Assembly: GCA_003586115.2 (NCBI GenBank)
Contig: QVOM02000053.1
Span: forward strand, 6,995,035 to 7,059,034
Origin: Salvator merianae
Lineage: Eukaryota; Chordata; Lepidosauria; Squamata; Teiidae
Reading direction: 5' to 3'
DNA: 64,000 bases
Position numbers and translations under genes: made by a program
In this document: piece by piece, positions 45,075 through 54,620 of the stretch
How positions within the stretch are numbered: position 1 is the stretch's first letter
How the letters are laid out: each line of letters begins with the position of its first letter
Notes under the pieces: generated by a model
The model's database searches: none
Told to the model about the DNA's origin: nothing
Seen by the model: only the letters and a program-made list of their open reading frames with translations

Positions 45075-45420
45075 CGCCCATAGCCGGCGCGGCAACGGCG
45101 GAGAGCAGCTGGACCGGCGCAAGCAATGGCGGCGGCGATGACGGTGCTGATGCTGCTGCCTCTACTGCTGTGCCGCCGCCGCCGCGCCCGCTTCCTTCCG
45201 CTCGGCTGCCGCCGCAGTCCTCCTGCTTCCTGTGCAGGGAAGAAGAGCCCAGCCGGCCAGCGGAGGGCAAGACAGGAGCAGGCTGGCAGGCTTAAAGGCG
45301 CGGCGACGACCGGAGCCACCTGCGTGTGCACGTCGCGCATTCGGGGCGGGCTGTGTCCACCACCACCACCACCGCGCGTGCACACCGCGCAGCCTCTCGG
45401 ACGCGATTCTTGCACGCACA
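44860..45420 (-). promoter_or_regulatory. TK2: CpG island, TK2 promoter
   Basis: Very GC- and CpG-rich, with CGCCGCCGCC runs, covering predicted TK2 exon 1 and its upstream flank. Long open frames on both strands here (up to 316 codons) are a by-product of the base composition. Confidence 0.8.
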
Positions 45421-45432
45421 CACACACACGCC
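45358..45432. repeat. CAC triplets and CA microsatellite
   Basis: CCACCACCACCACCACCGCG at 45358-45377, then CGCACACACACACACGCCC near 45413-45431, upstream of TK2. Confidence 0.85.
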
Positions 45433-45705
45433 CCCGACATGCATTCCTGCAAAACGGGCTGGGGGCTGTGCAGAGGGGCTGCCAAACAAAAGCAGTCACA
45501 AAGTGGCGGCTTTGATAATGAGCAGCCCCCCCCGTCATCATTCTAAGAGGGACCAGTGCAAAGGACCTAACGTGACGGATGCACACTGCTACACCAGTAT
45601 GCACACACGTTTCCGCGCCTCCTAACAGGCACATATATTCACCAATGGTCGTGAAAGGGGCGTGTGCGTGTACAATATGAATACACACTCAAATTGTTCT
45701 TGGCT

Positions 45706-45876
45706 ACCGTTGATTTGTGGCCCACTCCTGGTTAATTGCATGGGCACCTCCATGCAGTTTCCTTGGCAGGGATGCAGAAGTGGTTTGCCATCGCCTGCTT
45801 CCAGGGAGAGCCTGAGGATCGAACCGGCGACCCTGTGCTTTCTATAGCGTTTGCTCTACGGCTGAGTTACGGCCAC
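45706..45876 (-). mobile_element. tRNA-derived SINE, near complete
   Basis: In reverse complement: GTAACTCAGCCGTAGAGCAAAC (A box region), GCCGGTTCGATCCTCAGG (B box), GATGGCAAACCACTTCTGC, CTGCCAAGGAAACTGCATGG and the end ACCAGGAGTGGG. Pol III-type head and conserved body define the family also seen at 13225, 19528, 40660 and 47270. It lies between the TK2 and CKLF start codons. Confidence 0.85.
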
Positions 45877-46029
45877 TCGCCCGACTCGTGTGTAATTCAC
45901 AATTGTCACAGAGCACAAAATTTGCGCGTGTATGTTTGCGGGCAAGCGGTTTATCTTCGGGGGGGGCAGGGCAGCAGCTGGAAAAGCATGGACCAAGAGC
46001 TGTTTCCCTGGCGACCAAGCCAGTGTCCA

Positions 46030-46650
46030 GGGAGACCCTCCCCCCTCGGTCCCGCACTAACCGCCTCCCCTGCCCCCCCCCTTCCCTGGGGCAACAGCAG
46101 GCGAGTCCGGCGGGCGCATGTGGCCGTCGGCGCGTCGCTCTTCCCTTCCCGCCCTTTTCCTCGCGGGCACCCGGGGCCTCCTCCGGCCGCTTCCATTTTC
46201 CTCCTCCTCAGGCAACCGACGCGCCTGAGGCGAAGGAGGAGGAAACGCGGCCGGCGGGACCAGGCTGCCTGGTCGGCGGCGGTTCCCTCCGCCCCGGCTG
46301 CTCGGGCTGAACTGAAGAAGCTCCTCGCCCGCCCGCCCGCTCGCTTCCTTCCTTCCTTCCTTCCTCTCAGCTGGCAGGAAGGCGCCCTACCGCACCGCAG
46401 GAGTCTGTGTGGCCGCGCCCGGCCCGGCGCCGCCTGACGGGGGCCCCTCCCGGCATCGCCCGCCGGCGGCGGCCGTCAGCTCCTTCCCCAGGGCCCCTCA
46501 GAGGCGGCGGCCATGGTGGAAGTGAACCAGCTCTTCCTGCGCTCCGTGAGGGGAGGCCTCAAGATCGCCCGCATGGTAGGAGGGCACGGCGGGCGGCGGC
46601 CTGAGGGGACGGAAAGGAGCGGTATTCGTTTAAAGGGCGGGCGGGCAGAT
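46030..46650 (+). promoter_or_regulatory. CKLF: CpG island, CKLF promoter
   Basis: CpG-dense sequence over the CKLF first exon and 480 bases upstream, with a CTTC run at 46347-46366. It is separated from the TK2 island by a CpG-poorer gap carrying the SINE. Confidence 0.8.
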
Positions 46651-49600
46651 TCAGACCCGTCGCCGAGGAGGGAAGCCGGCGACTTCACCCGTGCCTTCCT
46701 TCTTGGCGCCTGCCGTCAATTCCAAGAGCAGAGGCGAGCGCGTCTCTGTGCTTATGCAGAGTTCCTTTCTCTCGGCGCTGAACGTCCTTGGCCATGGAGG
46801 CGTTTGAGGTTGCAGAGCAGAGGCGGAAAGAGGAGCTTCCCGCTCCCGTTGTCCTTTGAAACCGTTTGCTGAGACTCTGAGGCTGCGTTCACACCTAAGT
46901 TTTAACCCAGCTTCAGAGTGAGAGAGCACATTAGCAAAGTGACAACCTGTCCTTTTTTGGGCTTTACCTAAACTCAGAAAATCCGTCGCTGAGTTAGAGA
47001 ATGAGGAAAGAAAACGACTCATCATCTTGCTGATGGATTTGTCCACACTGAAGGTGGACTGAAGCTGGATTAAGACGTAGGTGCGAACACACCCAAAGCT
47101 CTGTATTTTACATCTGGGTAGATAATGGGTAGGGCACTCATGGCAGATCGCTGGGGGGGGGGGTTTACCAGTTGGATACCACCTGTGCAGTGAGCTGTCA
47201 AGCTCAGGCCTCCAGGTTAACCTGTGGACACTTAAAAGCCTTCTTTGTTTCTGTTTTACCTACGTTCTTGCATGCTGAAGTGCACAGGTTCAATCCCTGC
47301 CGTTTCCCAGAAGCAGGCAATGACGAACCACTCTTATTGGCAGGAAAACTGCATGGATGTGACCCAAGTAGCGCACAGGAGTCAGGCTCCAAGCATGTCT
47401 CCATCCATAGATCAAGCAATAAACATTCACGAAGCAGTCTCTTTATAGGGAAAGAGCAGGTCCGAATAAACTCTTGCTCCTCTTTCCTGTAAACCTTAAT
47501 ATAGTACTGTGTCTCTCCTCTCTTCTCTGTCCTCTCTCATTTTCAGGCAGCAATCCAAGACCCACTTACAAGTGCGTGGACCCCATTAAACTCAGTAAGG
47601 ACCCTTAGCTTGGCCACTGTGATTCGTACTCTGATAAATTCTAGACTAGCCTACGTGGCACGTCCACACTGGAATGTTATAGAATGACTTCAGGGTCACG
47701 CTAGAATGCTCCGTGTACGCTGTGGAGCAGTCTACCAGGAGACCGTGCCTTCTACTAGAACACTCTGTCCACACAGGATGGAGCTTCGGAGCAGGCTATG
47801 GTGCAAATTTGGCACTGTACCCTATTCCAAGCATGGACTACTTTGCAAGCAGTCCACCTTTGCTTCTAGCTGATGTACCAGAGCAGCAGCCCATATGCAT
47901 ACAGCACATGGCCCATGGACCAATATACCACACCCAGCGCCATTTTGCTGGGAACCCGGAAACAGTACTGGAAGCGTGTTGCTTCTGGCACCCAGCCAAA
48001 ACAGCCACGGCTGGCAACGCTGGAATACAAAAATGTTATGGGTAGTCTGAAGCTCATCATGAACTAGGTTACCTGTCTCAGGCCACTGGGGCACAAGATA
48101 GCCAGCACCATGCAGAAGGTTCCTTTGTGACTTATTGAGATAGCATGCAATAACATGGTAATACTAATGTGTTTACAAGATGCCAAATTATGTTTCTTCT
48201 TTTTTCCTTCCAGATTGTAGCTTTTATGGCAATCATCAGTTTTGCGACTCGTCAATCTCATCAAGCATATCTATCCCTTTCAATTATAGAATTTCTCATT
48301 ACTTTATTATTCTTTTTGTTTTATTTGTTCAATCTGCAAAAAAAATGTAACTTCTTATTTTGGCCCTTGGTTGTAAGTATCAATTTACACTTATTATTGC
48401 TTTATGTACACATTTTGCACAGTTCACACATATAAGGGAAACGCTAAGGGAGCCTCCAGACAATGAGAAGAAATTGCAGGATCTTGTTTAGATCCTGCTG
48501 TGGCCTCTCGGTGCCCCTGCTAAACATCTGGAGGCAATCCCAGGACAAATCTGTGCTCTCACCTTGTCTATCGTTCCCTCACGGAATTGCTGTTCTTACA
48601 AAAATACCCCATATGTAGGAAGTGTTAATCGACTTCCTTTGTGTTATGCACACTTCCTACGTATGTGTACTTTTGGGAGAACAGTGATCCTACAGGGAAA
48701 CAAGAGACAAAATAAACAAGGTGTGCTGTCTGCAAACTCTTTGTGGACTGGTATACTAACAGTGGTCTAGTTGTGGACTACTTTTAATGGGTCTACCAGA
48801 CGGACGGGATACAGAGCCATTTTTGCCCATCCTTCTCCATTTCTCCATCCAGTGTGGATGGAGTGCATTACTGGGAGGGGGAGGCCTCTGTTATTCTACA
48901 TCAGTGTGCAGAAGGCAGAGGCCTAGCACACTCCATGGGCCACTATATGGTCTGTGTGGAAAGGGCCTAAGAGTCAACTTTCAGATCATATTCCAGCATG
49001 TACATATTGTGGCACCACTCCTGTTTAATTTGTAAATAAATTCTTTGGCACCCCAGTTAGATAACCCAAATTTCCACCCTCTCAAGCTGGTCATCCAGAT
49101 CTTATGACACCCACCCTCATGGCTAATAAACATCCTGCAGCTACATTCTCTATAGTTAATTTAGTTCATGAGATGTTTGTTCTACACTAGCAGTCCCTAG
49201 ATAGTCCATATATGATTTTTTTTGGGGGGGGGGAAGGATCTCTTACATATCTGAGCTGTATGCCACTGTTCTATTGTTTTATTATATTTATTTTTTACTG
49301 ATTGCTGGACATTCCCCATAATAAAAATTAACTAATAGTTGAGTGATATTTGAAAAGATATTTTAATTGTTGTTTATTCTATTATTCAAAACGTATGATT
49401 TTGTAAGCTACCCTACGTTGTGTGACAGAGTATGAATTGATTAAGTAAAAAAATACTGTGCAGTTGCTTAAGAAACACAAGGTTCTTAAGGTAAATACAG
49501 CAATGACAGAAGGAATCCTATCTGATTCTGTTCGATTCTCCCAGCTGAAATTGACTTCTTAGGATTACAGTCAGTTCTAGATTTCTGTGGGTCCCCTAAG

Positions 49601-52180
49601 TGAGCACGGGGAATTGGTTTACTAGCAGCATTGCCGTGATCTGAAGCACATAACTATGAGCCTCCCACCATTTTAAATGCCCTACTATGTGCCCATGTAG
49701 CACCATGCTACATTGTTGCAGGAAGTTTTAATGTTTGCCAATAGGCCCTTTTAAAAACCTCAGGAAGTAAAGCAATTTCCTTAAAGCAGTTGCCTTCTTC
49801 AGTGTGTGTACATGGAGATCAGAACCAACCTGCAGGGAGAAGTGTGGCAGCAAATGGGAGAGGCACCTTTGTTTGAACTAATCTGAACAATGTATGTAAA
49901 TAAATATAAATAACTACATTTATTTATGTAATCAAAACACTAAAAAAATCCTCTTTGGTGTGCCTCAGCCTGGGAAGTGACACCGATCAGCTCCAGTGCA
50001 CTCTAAAGAAGGTAATTTTATAAGAAGCAATTATTTTATGCTCCAGGCATGTCGATATGGCAGGTGGGAAAACGGCCACATGGATGTTTCTAATAAAGTA
50101 TGTCTCGGCACTATAAGGTCCTCAAGGGCTGCTGAAAAATGTTGGGTGCTATAGATCACTAAATCTGTGTTCCTCTCAGTTATGGACTGCCTTATAACTG
50201 GTAATTATTAGACTCGGCAATGAGTGCTGAGTGATGCACTGCATCTAAATTCCACACACTTCTACCCCTACGTATCTATTTTTTTAAAAAAAAATCTTGG
50301 TTGTGGGTCTTCCACATGAAATCCAAAACAAAGATCCCAAAGCGACAAAAGTAAAATCTGAAATAGAAAATTAAATAATGTAATAAATTGAGACAGGTAA
50401 AGCCTTAATCTGGATTACTGGTAGATCCATTTAATCAGTCCGATGGTCCTGAGCCAGCACACAGAAGGCATGCCTCTCTTGTTTGGAACTACCAGGGGGC
50501 ACATTTCAGCAGTGTGTCATAGTGCTCTGCTAAAGAGCACCCAAAAAGGCCAGGTGGCCGGGATCTTTTGCGAGCTTCGAGGCTATGATGGTGCTGATAT
50601 GCCCCACGCCTTCCTGTGGCCAGGATCAGTGGGCCTGGCTATCCCAAAGGTGGATCTTCTGAGTTAGATAAGGCTGCAAGAAAACATCTTATTGTTTCAC
50701 TGATGCGTTCTCTCAGTCTGAAAGTGGGCCAAAGCTGGATTCAAACTTAGGTGTGACTGGGCCCCTGGTTCAGTTGTAGACCTCCACTTTGAGATCTACA
50801 GCAATAGCAGGCTAGGGCACTGTGCTTCATCCAGTGCAGACAAAGTGTGACAGGACCAGACTTGGCCTCGTCTACGCTAGTGTGCAAATTGCTGCCTCTT
50901 ATTCCATAAAGGGCCCACAATACCTTGGGCTGGATTTGATTTTGGAGACAATAAGATGGTTGTTTCTTTTGTTTTCCAGGATGCTCTGAACTCTGCCCTG
51001 TCAGCGCTATTCCTCTTCATTGCGGGCCTGTGTGCAACAATAATTAAGACTAATCTTGCAACATTAGTTGGAGGAGTAAGTAACAGCATCTGAAAGCAGT
51101 TCTGTACGTCCATGCAAACACATTGAATAAACCTGCAAGATCTGTGTGGAGAGACGCAGGAGTTAAGCAGCAGCTTGAAAAGCAGGGCCCTATTCATATC
51201 TAGACCACAATACTGTACCTTTATTATTCCACTGAATAAATGGGAGCAATTCATTCCTAGTAAAAAAAACCTTAGAAATAAATTGTCCCTGAACAAAACT
51301 ATAGACAAGTTTAAATTCCTAATTTCCCATATGCTTTGTCACATGGAACTTACTGAGATTCAGTGCAGACTTTTAATTATAATATTCCAGGCTTGCTAAA
51401 CTATGGCTTGTTTTCAAATTATTAGTGATTTTTTTTCTTCTAATGCAAATAATATGGAAAGGGAAGGCACAAACTGGGACCACAGGGGAAATCAAGGGGT
51501 AAAATATATGCTTCCCAGGATCTCAACTAGGCCTTCTGTCATCTGTTCATTGCTAGAATCTGGGATGGCCTTAGGACACATGAAACTCTAGGATTTTAAA
51601 CAGTTAGTTCTCTTCCATTCATACTCATTTTGTCACTCATTCAATCCAATTCTCATTAAGTCATTCTACCCAACAGCCTTTCACTAATTCTCCTCCTAAC
51701 AGGACCAATAATCACATTTTTGTATTACATCAGACTAACAGCCTACCAGCTCAAATCACATCTCATATTCTTTGTCATGTCTATCCAGACTTGTGCAGTA
51801 AATTGCTCCCCACATCTCGCTACATTTTACTACAGAATCCCACATTGATAAACAGGAACCATCTCAGACTGTATCTCCATGTAACATTTTCTCATGTCTC
51901 CAAGACTTTCTGGGGTGGCACAATTCCATTTTCAGTAGCATCAGATGCCCACCAGAGCACCCAGTACTCACACGAGGGTGGCTGGATCAAGTGCGTGGGG
52001 AACATATTGTAATCTAGGCACATTATTGTGATTCAATATACTTTTTATGGCATCTAAACTCTCTTTTTTCAGGTGTTTTTTCTGCTGCTGTGTGTTCTCT
52101 CTGCAGCAGATGCTGTTTTTCTCTTGAAAAAGATTACCTTTAACCGACGTGCATCAGGAAGTGATCCTGCCCACGGATAA
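46513..52180 (+). CDS. CKLF: CKLF, chemokine-like factor (MARVEL protein, four exons, 141 residues)
   Basis: Exons 46513-46575, 48214-48372, 50980-51075 and 52073-52180 (stop TAA) are all phase 0 with GT-AG sites. The ATG lies in GCGGCCATGG, a strong start context. The product has four hydrophobic spans, the MARVEL arrangement of CKLF/CMTM proteins: exon 2 holds two (FMAIISFAT region and EFLITLLFFLFYLFNL), exon 3 the third, exon 4 the fourth (FFLLLCVLSAADAVFLLKK). LFWPLVDALNS spans the second junction and matches the LFWPLLDIINS of mammalian CKLF; TLVGGVFFLLLC matches the mammalian GGVF motif. The tail KKITFNRRASGS is short. Human CKLF has about 152 residues and is chemotactic and membrane-associated. 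Mammals place CMTM1 and CMTM2 between CKLF and CMTM3; neither is seen here. It could be the single relative of all three. Confidence 0.9.
46576..48213. other. CKLF intron 1
   Basis: Contains the family F element at 46882-47095, a SINE piece at about 47270-47440 (GGTTCAATCCCTGCC, then GGCAGGAAAACTGCATGG), and a TIR-like CpG-moderate block at about 47655-48070 starting ACGTCCACACTGGAATG. No extra exon. Confidence 0.55.
46882..47095. mobile_element. TIR element, family F
   Basis: The left end GCTGCGTTCACACCTAAG...AACCCAGCTTCAG and the right end, CTGAAGCTGGATTAAGACGTAGGTGCGAACACACC, are imperfect inverted repeats of roughly 35-40 bases. A lone right end occurs at about 50715-50762 (AAAGCTGGATTCAAACTTAGGTGTGACTGGGCCC). 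Non-coding, about 214 bases. Confidence 0.7.
48373..50979. other. CKLF intron 2
   Basis: Carries a family B-like end at about 48448-48540, a duplicated-end block at 48790-48970 closing GTGTGGAAAGGGCC, the family E copy at 50395-50660 and the lone family F end. G run at 49216-49231. No extra exon. Confidence 0.5.
50395..50660 (+). mobile_element. Non-autonomous element, family E copy 2
   Basis: Parallel to 37745-37910 over ATCTGGATTACTGGTAGATCCATTTAATCAG and GGCACATTTCAGCAGTGTGTCATAGTGCTCTGC, allowing about 25 percent change. Ends not defined. Confidence 0.6.
51076..52072. other. CKLF intron 3
   Basis: AT-rich, nothing recognised. Confidence 0.45.
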
Positions 52181-52443
52181 AGTGACCCAAAGTCAAATTT
52201 ATAATCCTTTTGGAAAACATGTGGAAAAATAGACCATATCTGTTGGAAAATCTTAGTATTTATTGTAAAATTCTAAGTGTTTGAAAAATATTTTAATATT
52301 TGCTTATTTCAAAATCAACAGGGTTCCAACGCCAAACTTTATTTTGATTGTGCCATTAGATTAAGAATATCTAAGAATGTAAGTATTTTTTTCTTTGCTT
52401 AACTAGTTCATTTAGTCAAGTTTGTAAACAATCTTTAAATAAA
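52181..52443 (+). other. CKLF: CKLF 3' untranslated region and poly(A) signal
   Basis: AT-rich trailer; AATAAA at 52438-52443 is the first full poly(A) hexamer after the stop. Confidence 0.65.
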
Positions 52444-53555
52444 AGACAGCTATATGTATTTCATAAATTATCAGTTCTATCCAACCTTCCATTTCAAATT
52501 ATCATCAGGTAATACTTTCCGAATGGGTTTTGTGTGAAATCTTAGATTTTTTTAATTAAAGGCCTTTACTCACAATAATAATTAAACTCAAGGTGTATTT
52601 CTGACAGACTTTTCACATTCTCCCACTTAAGACTTTTAGGTGACCAGTTTCAACATACTTGCTAGAGAATAAGCCTCTTGGACATATCTAGATTTACTTC
52701 TAACTTTATGCTTATCTTTTATGAGAGAGTACTGGGCATTCAGTGTCTTTGTAAATGGAAAAACAGATCACAGTAAAACTGATAGTCGGCAGAGCAGGAA
52801 AAATAATCTGCAGCTGAACATAAAGACTTAACAGTAAGTCAAGCTCGCACGTGGACTGCTCTTTGGAGAAAAGAATGCACAAGATTTATTCAAAGTTAGA
52901 AAGAAAAAAGGCAAACAGAAAGCAAAATGGTTTTCCCCTAAAATAAATAAAAAGTAAATAAAAAATAGATTCAGAGTGGAGGGACGGCTTGGTGTCACAA
53001 GCCGCTGTCTCCTCAGCCAATGGCTTCATCGGTTTGTTGCCCAAATTATTCAGCTAGACAACCAAACCACTGAGCCAGTGAAACAGTTGGTGTGATGTGA
53101 CGGTCGCCTTCCCTTCACTCTTACCCCAACGTCACTCTCAAATTGGCCATCAGCACCACACAACTACACGGTGGGACACATGCCACTGTGGACGCCCTGG
53201 GGGGGTGGGGAGGTGGAGCCCATTTGCTGACTGTTTTAGAGCACAACAGTGGCAAAATCTCAACAACGAAGAACAACAGAAGAACCAAAAACTGGAATAT
53301 TAGGTCAGCAGGGGCCAGTCCTGCAAGACATAGAAGGGCTTTAAACTGTGATTTGCCGTTACCCTTTGATCGCCGTCAATCTATACTGGACCTGTTTCCA
53401 CTGCCCACGGAAGGCGGCCAGCCGGGTTTGCCATTCGCTTCCACGACTGAGGGCCTGCCGAAGCTTCTCACCCCACCCGAGGCAGTAGCTACTACTGCAT
53501 TAGTTACTCACGGCTGTAATACTGTAACTTGCGGAAGGCGCGTCCCCCCGGGCAG
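52444..53555. other. Intergenic, CKLF to CMTM3
   Basis: AT-rich to about 53090, then rising GC towards the CMTM3 island. No gene recognised. Confidence 0.45.
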
Positions 53556-54620
53556 AAAGCAGGAGGGTTGTAGAGCAACGCAAGTGACCAGAGACGAGGA
53601 AGGCAACCTTAGCGGGGCAGAGCGCGCTCCTGTCTGGTGCCGCAACTTTTAAACACTGGCCGTCGCACAACGTGGCGCCCGCCCGCCCCCGGCCCGCGCC
53701 CGCCTCCTTTGCAACGCGCTCGATGGTCGATGCTGGAGAGGGGAGGGGGGAAAGGCACCGAAATTAGTGCAGCCAGAGTGGGCTGGGCAGTTACAGCTGT
53801 CCTTCCTCGCCCCTCCAGATTTGCAGCTACCAAAAAGGGGCTTTTTTTTTTTTTTTTTAATTGCTTGTGTTTTCCCGGCGCAGTTTTCGCCGATTCAGGA
53901 CTTCCGTTTCCCCTTCAAGGAAGCCGAGAGAAAAACTTTGATCACTCAGCTGCAGCTTTTGCAAAGCTTCGGCGGCCTCAGCGGAGCGTCTTCGCGAACG
54001 AGAGCGGCGGCCGCTCGGGTCTCTCAAGCAAGCGAGTCCCGCTGTCGCCTTTTTCTTTTTTTCCTCCCTTTTCCCCCCTCCCTTCTAAGCATGGAGCGAT
54101 CCGGCGGCGAGGAGGATCCCGATCCGGCCGCCCTCCCGCCGGGAGCCCGCCTTGTGCTTTCGGCCAAAGAGTTCCTGCGCTCTCGCAAAGGCTTGCTTCT
54201 TTTGGCCCAGGCGGTAAGAGAAGGTTTCATTGCCCTTTGCAAACTCCGGGAAATGGGGGGGGGGGGGGGCGATGAGCTCACCCGACGACGGCCGGGACGG
54301 GAAACGGGGAAGGAGGAAATCGAGCCGAGAGAGACGGCGATGGAGCAGCGGCGCTCCGAAGCGTGATCTGTGCCGCCTTTGTAAACGCTTTCCCATGTGT
54401 CAGGCAGGAAAGAGGAGAGAAAGATCTGGGTCCCCTCTTTGCCTGCTCGGAAGAAAATCCCAATCTGGTCAGGATGGCGCCCTCCTAATGGAAGCGGCGT
54501 CGGATCCAAGCGTGAGTCACCACCAGATTGCAAAAGCGGAGCTCCTTGGCTCTCCGGAGCGTTATGTCAGGCAGCGAGAGCCTCGCCCGCCCCCCGAGAA
54601 ATGTGGTAGGTGGCCGGGTA
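53556..54620 (+). promoter_or_regulatory. CMTM3: CpG island, CMTM3 promoter
   Basis: GC- and CpG-dense sequence covering the presumed transcription start, the 5' untranslated region and exon 1. A run of about 18 T lies at 53840-53858 and a G run at 54255-54268. Confidence 0.8.

Noticed and set aside
44738..45688. 316-codon open frame on the minus strand upstream of TK2
   Set aside because: It spans a CpG island with open frames on both strands, has cysteine/arginine-rich composition without a domain, and overlaps the TK2 first exon in another frame.
40660..45876. tRNA genes suggested by A- and B-box motifs at 40660 and 45860
   Set aside because: The boxes belong to SINE heads with long conserved SINE bodies attached; no cloverleaf-forming tRNA was seen.
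45736..46437. 233-codon plus-strand frame before CKLF
   Set aside because: It crosses a minus-oriented SINE and a CpG island; base composition explains it.
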